Part shown: positions 48,813 to 61,563 of the stretch, piece after piece
Position numbering within the stretch: the stretch's first letter is position 1
How the letters are laid out: each line of letters starts with the position of its first letter
From: Elmis aenea
Lineage: Eukaryota > Arthropoda > Insecta > Coleoptera > Elmidae
NCBI GenBank assembly: GCA_947652605.1
Contig: OX393577.1
Span: 47,157,494-47,221,493, forward strand
Direction: 5' to 3'
Length of the DNA stretch: 64,000 nt
The notes under the pieces: generated by a model
Told to the model about the DNA's origin: nothing
What the model saw: only the letters and a program-made list of their open reading frames with translations
Databases searched by the model: none
Made by a program: the position numbers and the translations under genes

Positions 48813-48989
48813 ATACATACATTCATTTTTATATATATAGATAATTAAAAAATTTATTTTCACGGCTAAATAAGCAAGATAACTGAAAAATTTGTTGTAT
48901 CACTTGTGTTCGTTGCAGAATTTATTGATTACAACTGTTTTTTGTACCATTTTTTGTTGTAGCATCGGTCGTTGTAGCATACCCCACTG

Positions 48990-51821
48990 TATCTTTTTAA
49001 TTATGACAAGTAGCAAAATGTTTTACATACATAGATTTTAGATAAGTTTACGTTAATTGTGATTAGGACACTAAGTAAATGATTACCGTAATACAGACCA
49101 TCTTTTTTTCCGTCATCAAAAAAAAAAAGTATTGAGAGCGAAAGTACAATCTCTAATTTACGAAAATATATTCTGTACAATGAATCATACAATTTTAATT
49201 ATTACTAGAAACTTTGAAATCACTTTTATAATATTAACTTTAAAGTAGACAATTTAATTAATTTTAACCAATAAATTTAATATATGCATTAAAAGAAAAT
49301 GCTATAATTAATATAATAATTTTATCATTTAATTTATACTCCTACATATTTATACAGGGTGATAATCATCTACATGCGTTTATTGGGTAACTTTGTTATT
49401 ATAAGAGTTGCATAGTCGGTTAAATTAGAAGTTGGGCAGAATTTCAAGAATAATTTAATGCCATTTTGACATTTGACCTACACCTTCAACATTTTTAAAT
49501 TAAAAAAAAAAAAAAACTAGAAACAGACTTTTCAATAATTGTAAATCATTTCATAGCCACCTATGCTAGAACTAAAATGTGAAATGAAAATGTACATTTT
49601 TGAGATATAATCCAAACTTCCCTTTTTTTAAATGGCAACCGTAGTTCGCTATGGGTTCATTTAAAAGAGATTTTTTTTCTCGTTTCATTGATGTATGGGT
49701 TGTTGGCTTTATCTTTAAAAATAAGTAAGTTATTACAATATTATTGTTTTTCTTAAGTTTAATCAATGTGGCCTTTGAAAAAAATACAAAAGATCACATT
49801 AAAAAACTAGCTGTACTTAATTAAAATATTGAAAACTTAAATAATTTAAGATATTTTTTACATTTCATAATCATTTATTATTTTTCACTTACTACTAACT
49901 ATTAAATCTAAATTATAACATGCGTTGAAGGTGTAGCCCTCTCCTCATGGGCAATACAAATTTGAGAGCTGCACTTTGTAGATAATAATGTTTTCCTAAG
50001 CATAGTAATTAAGATTTTATTTGATGAATTTTCCTTAAAATAGCGAATCTTAAAAAGACAGCTGAATACAATTGATGATTGTTTTTATTAACAAAAGTTT
50101 ATTTGCTACTTTCTTTGTGTACCAAACTTAAAAAGTTATATGACTAATACATGTATTTTAGTGTGAAAATAAAGTTTATTATTTAAGAGATTTACATTTT
50201 TTTAACATGAAGCCCGCTAGAGACCTTTCATACATATATCTACGTGGCCATCGAAAAAAAAGGTTTGCCCACCTCTGCTACAGAGGTTATGGTAAAGTTT
50301 TCTAAAAAAAAAAGTTCTTTTGTAAACAAACATCTTTAATAAACAACAAAATATAGAAAATAAAATGTAAACGAGGAAATACATTAATTTATCAAACGAT
50401 CAGTAATTAACAAGTTTGTATAACGGCCGCTAAGGACATGAGATTTTATTTATTTTCCTTTATCCCAAAAAATTACTTAAATTATAGGTTTTTCTGCTAA
50501 TCTTTAAAAATTTGATTTTATACAGACAAAATTGTATTACGTATTCATCCATGTGAATTTGGCCGCCAAGTTAACTTAGAGGTAACCGCGTAAGCTTATG
50601 TGTATTTGTACACACTACACACTGTACACGCAGATTTACATTAGTGCTGGTCAATGATTAACACACCCAAGCCGGCTAAATAATCCTAGTCTACCCCTGT
50701 TGTGGACAAGTCTGTGTATGTCTGTATGATCCCTTAATATCTATTTCATTCTCGATTTTATTTGTTCTAATAATTTACAATAGCAATAATCCTTAACGAT
50801 GTCCTCATAACGTTTGGCATTAATATGAAGATAAAATAGCGTTTGACATTTCGCTTTGTATTTTACAAATTTTCAACTTAAAATACGACGGATATATCAC
50901 AATAATTAACAACTGACATTCATATCTCGATCAATATTATAGCTGCCAAGTGTTGCAGCTGATCATACAACACAATAACGGATAATGTGCTGACATTATC
51001 GACGCCATAACTTTAGGAACTGAGACGTGCTTTTGCAACAAGAATAAAAAAAGAGACAAAATTTATTGCTGGGATAATTTTAAACGTTTAGCGAAACGGC
51101 GAAAACTGCTGCACTAAATTATTGGTATGTACGGAATTAAGAATTTACAACTATGATTCACTATACGTACACTATTTCAATAAAAACAAACATAAAATGG
51201 CAGTAATTTTTTAATGGCAAACTCATGGTTTACTATAAACGACTATTTAAAAAAAAAACATGGCCAACTGACTACAGTACTCAACAGGTGGTTTTCAAGC
51301 AATACAAAGTATTTTTACTTCTTACCTTAATATGACTTAAAATAGTCATGCCTTATCAAATATTATATCTTAAACAAATTTAATTAGTTATGTGAAAACT
51401 CAAAATACATAACACACAAAGGCACTATAAAATATCACATTGACAATCTTGAAATCATAGGAATAAAATTTGAAAATATTAGTGAACTGGTTATAGTTGC
51501 ACTGAAAAGTGTGAGTCTATAAACGTTATTTTCTGTTTCTAGAAGTACGTACATTCGTACATACTCTCTAGCCTCGGAATGCTGGCGCCACAAAATTATT
51601 GATTTTTTACTATTACGGCAGCAAAGTAATTGTTATCGTTATGTAAAACATATTTATTTAAACAATTTATATGTATTAGGTAGTAATAATTGCCATTATT
51701 GTATTCATTGGCACTGGACAATTGCTTATTACAATTAGAAAAATGAAGACCGTCCAAACTCAGTTACACTATTTCCCATCATTTCCTTTTTTTATTTGGT
51801 TGGATGGATATTGATATTAAC
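48990..51821. other. Intergenic AT-rich stretch
   Basis: No gene seen. A lone left end of the TA-flanked palindromic class starts at 49355 (CAGGGTGATAATCATC, then AGAGTTGCATAGTCGG). The rest is simple AT-rich sequence with short poly-A and poly-T runs. Confidence 0.45.
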
Positions 51822-53129
51822 TAGGTATGCACCGATTAATCGGTTGATAATCGGTAACCGACCGTATCGGCTCTTTTGCCGATTAATCAGTAATTGTTTT
51901 TTGCCGATCAATCGGTTTTCTTCAAATTTAATTTTGCCAGTAGATTGGATTAAAATGTTTAATTAAAAACACATTTTTTTAACATTATCCTAGTTCTTAG
52001 TGTCTGGCTGCTCATATTCCTATTTATTAATTTGAAAATCACTAAAAGCGAACTAAAAATTTTGATAAAGGCAAAATGGGATAACCGACAATTTTTGACG
52101 AATCGAGTTATATACACCGTTGTCATCGCGTAATTTTTCTGCATCGAATGGTCTAGGTTTTATTTCCATACAGTGGCTTTTGTGCCCCTTTTTCCGACGG
52201 TGTTTTGAAGACCAGAGTGATTTTTTTACTAACCAACGGAAAATTTTACAAATTTGGGATTTGTGGCGATAAGATAAAATGTCCAAAACAAATTTAAAAT
52301 TACGCCTTTTACCCTTTTAAAATCTGATCGCCAATTTTTAATGATTTTTCTCCCCAAATTTTAAACTTTAAACCGCTCTCCTGTAAAGTTTGTACATTGT
52401 CGCTTATCCCATTTTGTCTTTCAACCGTCGATATAATTTTTAAACTACCTACTACAAATTAGAAAAGGCATCTTAAAATAATTAAAAAGAAAAATAAACA
52501 ACTAAAGACACTTTAAATTAATACAATGTAATGTGTTTTTCTTAAATTATAATGTAGGAACGTAAGAGTTTTTCAATATTCAAGGCCTAATCTGTTTTTT
52601 TGCATTTCATGGTTCAAATGTTTTGTTTAACTTCTTATGAATTTTGCGTATATCAGGAGGAAACTTACTAAAATCAAAATTAGGTCATAACAAACACATT
52701 TTGTGCGTATTGCAGCGTCCCATTATTAGACCAACGTTTAGTTATTGCTACTGGACGCATCTCTATGGGCACTCTGTTTAGGTCAGTAAGAGACGGCCAG
52801 GTTAAAAGTTAGTCAAACATGAAAAAAAGTTAGCACAACACAACTCAAAAGTCCTATACCTTGCAGTAAAACGACTCATGACATGACTAAATAAGTTAAT
52901 AAAAATATTTTTTTTCAATGCTGTATTAAGCAGAGTGGCAATTGATACAATAAAGATATGTGCGTTGGCAACGTTTTTAAGTTGGTCTAATGATAAGGGA
53001 CGTTAAAACAGTAGATTATCTGTTTTATGAGTAGGTACATCAATTATATAATCCAATAAATCACATGTGGAACTCAATAATAAGCGAAGGTCGATTAATC
53101 GGACCAAATCGCTTATCGGTGCATCCCTA
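51822..53129. mobile_element. hAT-type element with ATGCACCGAT termini
   Basis: It starts TAGGTATGCACCGATTAATC and ends ATCGGTGCATCCCTA, flanked by similar 8-base copies ATATTAAC and ATATTATT. The 1.3-kb interior has no convincing transposase; a minus-strand 77-codon frame at 52053-52286 is not recognisable. A separate element (52716-53002) is nested within. A fragment of the same family lies near 12240. Confidence 0.6.
52716..53002. mobile_element. Nested MITE with CGTCCC ends
   Basis: CGTCCCATTATTAGACCAAC at the left is the imperfect reverse complement of GTTGGTCTAATGATAAGGGACG at the right. It is 287 bp with no frame, inside the hAT element at 51822-53129. The class is not clear. Confidence 0.5.
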
Positions 53130-54083
53130 ATATTATTATTATTACCTTTTTTTAAGCAGAAAAAAAACTGCATCCATAATGAATATCGGTTAAGTATTTT
53201 AATTGCATAAAAATAAACTTGAAATGTTAATTTTTTGGGATAGTAAGTGCAATGCTTGTATTTTGTTCATTAATATACATGGTTTGTTGAAAGTAACGAA
53301 GACGAAGACTAAACAGCTTAGCGTATGACTATCGAGAATATATCCACAAAAAATAGTATTCCCTAAAAATGTTTAAGTCAAACTGACCACTTCTCTAATA
53401 GGACCTTATTATGAATACTTATAATTACTTCTTTTTGTTCAAACACAATTTTTATACAACATCCAGGTTACCAGTCGCTTTACAAAGAAAGCGAATTAGA
53501 AAAAGGCTCATTTTAAGATATTAAAGACGGAATATTTTTCCTACACACTACATAGATTGCAAAAATAGTACCTACTATAATCTAAAACTAGTAGACAAAA
53601 CATTTTTAGTACGTATTATAGTTCGTTTACATTTAATATTTACACTACTAACCGTTAAATGTATTAACCATTACAAACAACTCGTAAAAAGATAAAGAGT
53701 TCGCTCACGTTGTAATGTTACTCACGTATGCTAACAAAGTTTTCATTGGGAAAGACCATGGATGAAGTCACATTACTACTTAACGTTGTTTAGAACGCAT
53801 TAACATGAAAACTGCATACAATGCAAAAGTGCATATTTAATGAAAATTCGCTTTCCTTTGAATTCATGGACTATGTAACATAATAACACTTTATTAAAGA
53901 TAATTTAGATATTTACAAAATTTTATCATTTACATGCACTCGAGATATAAAATAAGCTTTTCTAGTATTTAACTGTATCATCTTTTACAACCGCTATACG
54001 ATTTTTTTTACACGAAAAAAAGTTTGTTCGCAAGTTTTGCATCGAATTGATCAACCATTGGAAGAACATATCTGAAAAACTTT

Positions 54084-55300
54084 AGGTGTCTCAAATTCTC
54101 AAATTGGCATCTCACTCATCTTAAGAGGGACGAAGTCTCTTAAACTGGGGCAAAGATGCGTGATTTGGTGCTGAATTCAAATGTAAATAGAAATAATTCG
54201 TGGCCCTCTTAGTTCAAAAGTTATCCAGAAAAACTAAAATAGATTTTCGTTTTTTCGTTTTGTTCGCTAATTTTTAGAAATAGCATTAAAAATTATGAAT
54301 ACTGGTCAAACTTTGCAATTTCGCTATATTTTAGATGTTTGATTTCCATGGCAATATTCATATTATAAACATTCGCTATTTTGTTGCGTTTTTTTCTGTC
54401 TTAATTTACAAATCTTACCTATTGTATTTTACATCATTGCATTCAGATATTAAGTATGTAATAATCTTCTAATACAAAAATTTAATACGGAGCCAGTAGG
54501 AAATAATGAAGTTGATGATGGTCAAAAACAGACAAAACGTCTGTCACAAAATTTTATTAGAACAGAGTACATGGGTGCACCAAAATTCGAATGTTTTATA
54601 GGCTGCCTTGGTTACCATAATAGTTACTGAAAATCTGATATTGTTCTCTTTGATTAATTTTTTGAGATAAAAACGCCCGTGTTATCAGATTTTTTATATC
54701 AATTTCCATTTTGGCACTACACACGAAAAATGATTTTCATCGTGTTTGAACATTTACTATAACTTCTTTATTTATAAAAATAGAACATAATGTTATACAA
54801 GTTTTTAATAAACATTTTTATACTTAATTTCAAAAACTCATTTTAAAAAACCTTAGCTTTTAAGATATGAAGTAACTTTAGGTATATTTTTTTAAACGGA
54901 AACAAAAACGTTAAAATTTAATTTTTCGTGTGTAGTGCTAAAATTGGAAGTGATATAAAAAATCTAATAACACGGGCGTGTTTATCTCACAAAAATAACC
55001 CAATAGAGGAAAAGACCGATATCAGATTTTCGCTAACTATTGTGGTAACCAAGATAAAACATTCGAATTTTGTCCACCCAGTACAGAGGATTGTCCCAAA
55101 GTATTATTTTTTAAATATTCTTATAAATAATGAAAATAAAGCAAACGAAAATGAAAATCTTTTTTTATAACTTTTAAACTATAACTTAGTATTTTTTCGC
55201 ATTTTGATTAAGCACCAACTTTCGCAACTTTGTCCCTATTTGACCAACTTCGTAGCTCTTACGATGAGCGAGATCCTTCATGTTGGGCCTCGAATTGAAA
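54084..55300. mobile_element. Degraded palindromic element with a nested family C copy
   Basis: The left arm (GGTGTCTCAAATTC, then CATCTCACTCATCTTAAGAG) and right arm (CTCTTACGATGAGCGAGATC, then CCTCGAATTG) resemble family E. A family C copy sits inside. The termini are eroded, so the limits are approximate. Confidence 0.5.
54570..55081. mobile_element. Diverged family C palindrome, copy 2
   Basis: It matches 40351-41022 in its arms (AATTCGAATGTTTTA, GGTTACCATAATAGTTA, CGCTAACTATTGTGGTAACC) but the ends have changed to CATGGGTGCACC and GTCCACCCAG. TA lies outside both ends. Confidence 0.6.
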
Positions 55301-56400
55301 TGTTTAAAACTTTTATAAATGCAAGATTTTACTTAAATATTTTTGCAATTTTACACTTTATTTAAAAAATCCCGCATGAATTTATTATATAAACACCATT
55401 TATACAATACATTTCTACACAATTAAAACTTTTATCTTGTACTGTATTTTATTATTATTATTATAACGTAAAATAAACGTAAAAGCAATTGAGCTTTTAA
55501 TTTTTTAATAGTTCCTAATTTAGATTACAGCACGATTTACTTGCAAAGGGTTCTGTTATTATGCAAGATTTGGAACAAAGTACAATACGTATAAATATGT
55601 TACAGTAATTTCAACTGTGTTTGTAAGGGTTCACTTTCCATATTCAGTTTAAAGTATAAAATATTACTTTTTTTATTGCTAAGAGTTTTTAAGCGCGGCT
55701 ACAAATTACAAGACATTTTAAAAACGAATTTGGGCACTTATAATTAATTACGAATGTTGTATCCATGAAATTTATCTTTACTACAATTTTACTTATCAAA
55801 CAATTCGCAATTATACGATGTATAAATAAGGTTAATTTTAGTAATATTTTTAAAATTCAAACAACTGTTCTTATCAAAATCTATTTTGCATTGAGCAATT
55901 AATTTCTTTAGTAACGATTTCTATATATGCATTTAAATACGATATTTGTTTTAACATTTTTTGTACAAACTTTTCATTTTACTGCATAAACTCATTATTT
56001 TATTGTACAAGTAACATTCCAACAGAATGATATACCTACATGTGTTAGTAAATTAATTAAAACGACGTACCTAGATCTAAATAAACTTGTATAGTATGAT
56101 ATTATCCATGTCAGAATTAAATTTCTACATGCTTTTAAACGACTTTCGTGCTTACACCCAATTAGATATGATTCCCAAAGGAAATTATTGCAAAAATTGT
56201 TACATAGTCGTATATTATCACAAGCTACGAATTAAATTAAATTAATTATTAGATTACTTATTTACGTCAACAATAAAGAAAATTATACTTTAAAAAAAAA
56301 TATTTTTAGGAACATGTTATTATAAAACGATTTAATACATTAATACAATGATGTATTTCTGTTTCTTGTTCATTAGATAGAAACACTTATATTCAAGAGC
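55301..56400. other. Intergenic AT-rich stretch before the carboxypeptidases
   Basis: I see no gene, RNA or well-formed mobile element in this 1.1-kb stretch. The duplicated carboxypeptidase unit begins at about 56410, where the sequence starts to match that at about 62095. Confidence 0.4.
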
Positions 56401-56561
56401 TTTCGGTAACGAAGTAAGACAAATTGCGTTAAATTACGAAATTCAAGTGCTAAGAAACAATCCATGATCGATTATATTTTTAAACTAACAATAAGTGTTG
56501 ACAACGAACAATAATCATCCTTATCACACGTAAAACATGTGCATTTTCGAGAAGATTTAAG

Positions 56562-56569
56562 TATATAAG
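56562..56569 (+). promoter_or_regulatory. TATA box of carboxypeptidase copy 1
   Basis: TATATAAG lies 66-73 bases before the start codon. The surrounding 180 bases (for example ACACGTAAAACATGTGCATT) are conserved with copy 2, so both copies probably share expression signals. Confidence 0.65.
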
Positions 56570-56634
56570 CAAAATTTCGTTCTTTAATATAAGTTAGTAT
56601 ACATTTACTTTAAAGATAGCTGTGAATATCAAAC

Positions 56635-59600
56635 ATGAAGATTTTACTTCTTTTAAGTGTTACAGTGCTACTGGCAAATTGTCAGTATGTGTCTTATGAT
56701 GGTTACAAAGTATTTAGAGTATTTTCTCAAAGCGACCATCAAGCTGAAATTTTAAAAGTATTGGAAAGAAGCAATAAAGTAAGATCAAATTTTAATAATG
56801 GGTTATTCAAACAAAAATATAAAACTTAGATACGCTTTTTAAATTCACTTAAACCTGGATATATTCGCTATTAGTATGTATTAGGAAATATGTAATGTCA
56901 TTCAAAATATGAGGCATTTGCTTTTGATTTTATACAACCAACTAGTAGAATTTGTATACATGTTTTTCATATTTTAGTTCGATTTTTGGACAAACGAAGG
57001 AATAAAAGATTATGTTGACATAATGGTTGCGCCTAAATATATCGAGGAATTCAAAACAATGATGAGGAAAAACAGTTTTACATACAACACCTTCATAGAG
57101 GATGTTCAAAGGTAAATAAATTTGGTAGTGAATAAATAATTAGACTTATTCGAAAGATTTTTTAATCCTAAATATATTGGTAATATTGCATAGTTTTAAT
57201 TTTAACGGATTTCACATCTTTGTTTTCATTTTTAAATCAAAAACGACTATTTTAGAATAATCAATCTGACACCAAAATTGAACAGCGACACTAAAGCCGT
57301 TGACTGGACCAATTACAACTCGTTAACTGAAGTAAGTTGAACTTTACAATGTAAGTGGTAAATAGCTAGTAAAATACGTTATAGATCTATGATTGGATGG
57401 ATTCACTTGAGGCAACATACGACACTGTAACCGTAGTTGACGCTGGAATGTCTTACATGAACACAACAATAAAAGGAGTTAAGCTTACACTTGGTTCTTC
57501 TAGTGCTCCGGTGGCGTTTATTGAAGCAGGTATAGCTTTTCCTCGCAAAAAAGTCAATACAATGAACAAGGAAAAATAACGCGTTCCCATTTTTTACAAT
57601 AACGCACACAAAATTGACAATTTATTTCCCCATTTGTACGCGATGGATAACAAATTTTGCAACTCTTTTATTTACCAATTTAAACCAAATATAAAAAAAA
57701 AACTGGCAAAATTTTCAACATAAATTTAAATCGTGTTTTTTATTATATTATATAAACTTTGAATTCGCCAATTTAGGAAAAGATTTTTGGACTATTCACA
57801 GATAATACAGTATTGCATTACTATTAATAGTGCGCCTGTAACAAATTTCTAATTAGATTAGCCTGCAAAGTTGGATGGTGCAGAATCATGCGAGTGTAAT
57901 TTCGTTATATCTGCAGGATAAATTAAAAAAATGTTCACATCAAATTTAGTTTAGGATGTTAAATGTATACAGTATTACCACAGACCTAGATTGCTGGATT
58001 GTTTTAGAAAATATTCCCAAAAAGTCTCTTGCATTAATAATACAAATAATATAAATCCCGCATGCAATAATATACAAAATATATTGAAAATATTTAATAT
58101 ATAAATAACGTATAATTTTTAAATGTTATGATTTTACGTAATCAGTGTATTTTCAATTAACTTTGGAATTATTCACGCATCCTTTGAATGTGTTCTCCAC
58201 AGTTTGGAAGCATAACTAAAGCAATGTGATGTTCTTTACACTGTACCTAGGTATTCATGGCAGAGAATGGATAGCTCCAGCCACTGCCACCTATATAATT
58301 AACGAATTTCTTACGAGCACGGATCCTCAAATAAGAGCAGCAGCTGAGGCATTTGTTTGGTACATTGTACCTGTCTTCAATCCAGACAGCTACGAATATA
58401 CTTTTACGGACGTAAGTTTTGTCTCTGATTTAGGATTTACCAATTGCTTCTTAAATTCTTGTAGGATAGATTGTGGCGTAAAAATAGACAACGAAATGGC
58501 GGTTTCGCTTGCGTAGGCACCAACTTAAACCGAAATTTTGCTTATATGCGTCTTAATGGAGGCAGCAGTATCGAACCTTGCTCGGAATACTTCGCTGGTA
58601 AAAAAATTAACAGCGCCCCAGAAACTGCTTCCTTATCCGAATTCATTACGAGTTTATCCAGTAACATGAAACTGTACATAAGTTTGCATGCATACGCCCA
58701 GAAGCTTATGTTCCCATATGCATACACATATGAGCCCTTGGATAACTATCAGGAACATGTGAGTAGTACCTTTTGTATGGTTGCCAAATATTAAGAGATT
58801 ACTTTTCAGTATAACATAGCTGTTAAGGCAGTAGCAGCTTTAGAATCAGTACATGGAACTACGTACGAAATAGGAAGTATAGGAGAAATTAGCAGTAAGT
58901 AATTCATTTAAAAAATCTAGTTTTTCAATTTTTAAAAGCCCCTACACATTCAATTCAAAGTTCGAAATTTCAAAAACAACCAAATTTATATTAGGGTCAG
59001 TTTCTTGTGAGTAGTTCTGTATGTTATTTGTTGATATAAGGTAAATACTAGTCATGAAATAAGCATAGATTTACTGATAATAAATGAATTAAAACCGTGC
59101 GGTTATATTTCATTGACCTTATTTAACTATATACAGGGTGTTTCTTAAGTACTGCAAAAAAATTCAGGAGGTGATTCCTTATTGAAAATTAAGGGGGGTC
59201 TTTTATAAAAAACAAATTCCTTAGACGTCTCCTTTTGAAGTTACACCCCCCTAAAGGGGTGCGGTAAAATTAGGTTTTTATTTTATTTTTCAAATTTGGA
59301 TAAAAGGAAAATGATATATGGTAGATGTTTTGGTAATGTATGCTTATTGGAGACCGGCGCGGCTGTCAGGTATTAACGCTATGTTCTCGTGTTTAAACGC
59401 TACGTTCACATGTAAGTGTTTGGGCGTAAAACTCATTATAAAGGTTTTTGCAACCCATTAAAAATTACAATTAAAAATACTTTCACCGACCTTTAACCTC
59501 ATCCTCGTTCGCTTGGACAATAATAAAGGGTCAGGTTAGAGGTTGGTTAAGGTTTTCTGTTTTTTAAATGCATAGGATAAATTAAATGTAGGCCATACAT

Positions 59601-60908
59601 GTGTAATGGGTCACAACATTCATAAATACTTTTACGCACAAACGCTTACAAGTGAACACAGCGTTCATATGACAGCACCGCCGGTCTCCAACAAGAATAA
59701 ATTACCGTGCGACCCCTGTTGGTTTTCTTATCAGAACTTTTTGGTAGGTTAAACTTTTTTAACTAAAAATAATTTTTTTCAATGCTTGATTTACTTAGAA
59801 ACTTTATTTATTCTCTAGTTTATCTCGTTAAACCTACCTTTTCGAGTAAAAAATAAAATAAGTAAATGTGAACCATCAAATATTCCAATATAAAACGATT
59901 CATTTTGGTAGTTGCCATGGTTTGTTTATGTTCATGTTGGGTAGAATTGACCGGCGTTATGGGTCAATCTAAACAGATGAATCTTCCTTAAGTGTAAACA
60001 AATTTTACTTTGGTTACCTTTGTTAATAGAAAACATAATCTCAAGAGCAACAATGGTAACCACAGCAAAATGTGCTTACACCTAAGGAAGATTCATCTGT
60101 TTAGATTGACCCATAGCGTTGTCGCCGCGTTAACCTCAAAATGCATCACACCCGTCAATTCTACGCTATATGAACATAAACAAACCATGGATGGCAACCA
60201 CCAAAATGAATCGTTTTATATTGGAATATTATTTGATGGTTCATGTTTATTATTTTATTTTTTTACGAGATAAACTAGAGAATAAATAAAGTTTCTAAAT
60301 AAATCAAGCTTTGAAAAAAAATATTTTAAATTAAAAAAATTTTACCCACCAAAAAGTTCTGATAAGAAAACCAACAGGGGTCGCACTTTTCAGCCCCCTT
60401 TGAAGGTGGGAGATGATTGAAATTATTACTATGGAAAACCTTTCAATAAGCCTAAAACATCTACCAAATATCATTCTCCTACATTTATCCAAATTTGAGA
60501 AATAAAATAAAAACCTAATTTTACCGCACCCCTTTAGGGGGGTGTAACTTCGAAAGGAGACGTCTAAAGATTTTTTTTTTATGAAAGACCCCCCTTAATT
60601 TTTGATAAGGAATCACCTCCTGAATTTTTTTGCAATACTTAAGACACACCCTGTATATCATAATTAATTGGCTACCCATCATATCGTTTTATGTTTTTCA
60701 AAGGTAAAATGATTTTTTAGTGAGAGCTGGTGGAACCTGCGAGGACTGGGTAAAGGCAGTTATAGGAACTCGATTTGTCTTCTTCTACGAGTTGCGGGAT
60801 CAAGGGGAAAGTGGCTATCTTCTACCTCCTGAACAAATTAAGCCAACAGCCGAAGAGGCGCTCAAGTCTTTGGCGGTAATCGCTGAAGAGACCCTTCTTG
60901 CGATATAA
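56635..60908 (+). CDS. Zinc procarboxypeptidase (M14A), complete copy 1
   Basis: Secreted metallocarboxypeptidase, probably a gut digestive enzyme. Eight exons join in phase: 56635-56778, 56978-57111, 57256-57331, 57385-57529, 58251-58411, 58465-58758, 58810-58894, 60721-60908 (408 residues, normal for the family). The signal peptide is MKILLLLSVTVLLANC. The propeptide runs from about 17 to 110 (YKVFRVFSQS, VDIMVAPKYI). Zinc ligands are His169 and Glu172 in GIHGREW and His295 in SLHAYAQ. Substrate-binding Arg225 is in DRLWRK, with Asn242 and Arg243 in NLNRNF; the catalytic base is Glu370 in YELRDQG. The spacing from His169 to Glu370 equals that in bovine carboxypeptidase A. The loop before EDW lacks the usual Tyr248 and has one extra residue. 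Intron 7 (1.8 kb) carries a palindromic element with nested insertions. The CPA/CPB subtype is not settled by sequence alone. Confidence 0.93.
59347..59691. mobile_element. Nested inverted-repeat element with TTGGAGACCGGCG ends
   Basis: TTGGAGACCGGCG at the left and its reverse complement at the right. Inner inverted motifs (TGTCAG, AACGCT, TTCACATGTAAG) make it nearly palindromic. It is 345 bp with no frame. The class is unknown and no clean target duplication is visible. Confidence 0.55.
59960..60113. mobile_element. 154-bp MITE, copy 2
   Basis: It has the same perfect ends (TGGGTCAATCTAAACAGATG) and the same length as 34788-34941, flanked by TA on both sides. Comparison with the uninterrupted arm at 44021-45090 shows a TA target duplication. 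Confidence 0.75.
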
Positions 60909-60929
60909 AATAAGATTTAATGAAAAGTA

Positions 60930-60935
60930 AATAAA
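60930..60935 (+). terminator. Polyadenylation signal of carboxypeptidase copy 1
   Basis: AATAAA 22 bases after the stop codon at 60906-60908. This is the first such hexamer downstream. Confidence 0.6.
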
Positions 60936-61549
60936 TTATACAAAAATTTTTTGTTTATTTAAATTGCTGTACATTAAGGTCACAAGAGTTAGAGGCCCCT
61001 ATACTATAGAGCACTTGACATCGCATTTCAAAGTTGCTTTTTAATCTGGCATAGGAAACTCAATGCACTATTTTTAAGTTAACTTAACAGGTGATGTGAA
61101 GCGCTTTATGCAATCGGGCCTTTCTACTGTTTGTCAGTAACAATTCATTTTATACGAAAGCTTCGCTGCTAAGTAGCAAAAGAATCAACGAACTGTAGAG
61201 AATACAATCGAGATGAAGACAATTTTTTTTAATGAAAGAGTTAATTGCTGTAAACTAAGAAAGCCTGAGCAATGAAAATCTCTTGCTGTCTTTAAAAAAA
61301 AAACAAGTGGTGGTATATGACGACTTTCTAAAAACGAATACTCAAAAAATGCCAGGTTGGCAGCGGGAAGGACATTTTTTAACCACGGATTGAAAAATTA
61401 TGAACACAGGAAGGCGCATCACAAATAAAAATTTATTGACGAAAACGATTTAGAGAAATATCTAATTGATACCATAGAGCTGTAGATTCAAAGTTTGCGG
61501 CCTTAGTCGTCGTAATAAAAACTCAAAAGCTAAAATGAAATAAACGAAT
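60936..61549. other. Spacer between the carboxypeptidase copies
   Basis: No gene seen. The end of a palindromic MITE (TTTATGCAATCGGGCC near 61106) is related to 42855-42962. The remainder is unremarkable AT-rich sequence up to the SINE. Confidence 0.4.
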
Positions 61550-61563
61550 TTCATTTAAGATTT

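Larger units (their letters stand above)
47046..48843 (+). repeat. Dispersed retroelement tail-like repeat, copy 3, interrupted
   Basis: 47046-47381 matches 7831-8170 almost base for base (GTAGTGACCCGGCTTCGCTC through GGTATAGGAATGCATAAAGG). It resumes at 48813 and ends ATTCATTTTTATATATATAG. The hAT element between has duplicated 8 bases of its CATA repeat. Confidence 0.65.
46689..48989. mobile_element. TA-flanked element (CACTGGGGTA type) with two nested insertions
   Basis: The ends read CACTGGGGTACAC and, reversed, CAGTGGGGTATGC, with TA outside both. Inside lies the retroelement tail-like repeat (47046-48843), itself split by a hAT element (47382-48812). The outer element is only about 500 bp without them. 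The terminal match is short, so the outer element is less certain than the two inside it. Confidence 0.5.
59134..60653. mobile_element. Palindromic TA-flanked element (family F), copy 2, with nested elements
   Basis: It begins CAGGGTGTTTCTTAAGTACT and ends GCAATACTTAAGACACACCCTG, with TA on both sides, in intron 7 of carboxypeptidase copy 1. It matches 44021-45090 in both arms. It is larger by two nested elements, one in the left arm (59347-59691) and one near the centre (59960-60113). Confidence 0.8.

Noticed and set aside
52053..52286. 77-codon minus-strand frame as a BED zinc finger of a hAT transposase
   Set aside because: The Cys and His spacing does not fit a BED finger and I could not extend it into neighbouring frames.
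54928..55170. 80-codon plus-strand frame
   Set aside because: It spans the end of a diverged palindrome and lacks any recognisable motif or splice context.
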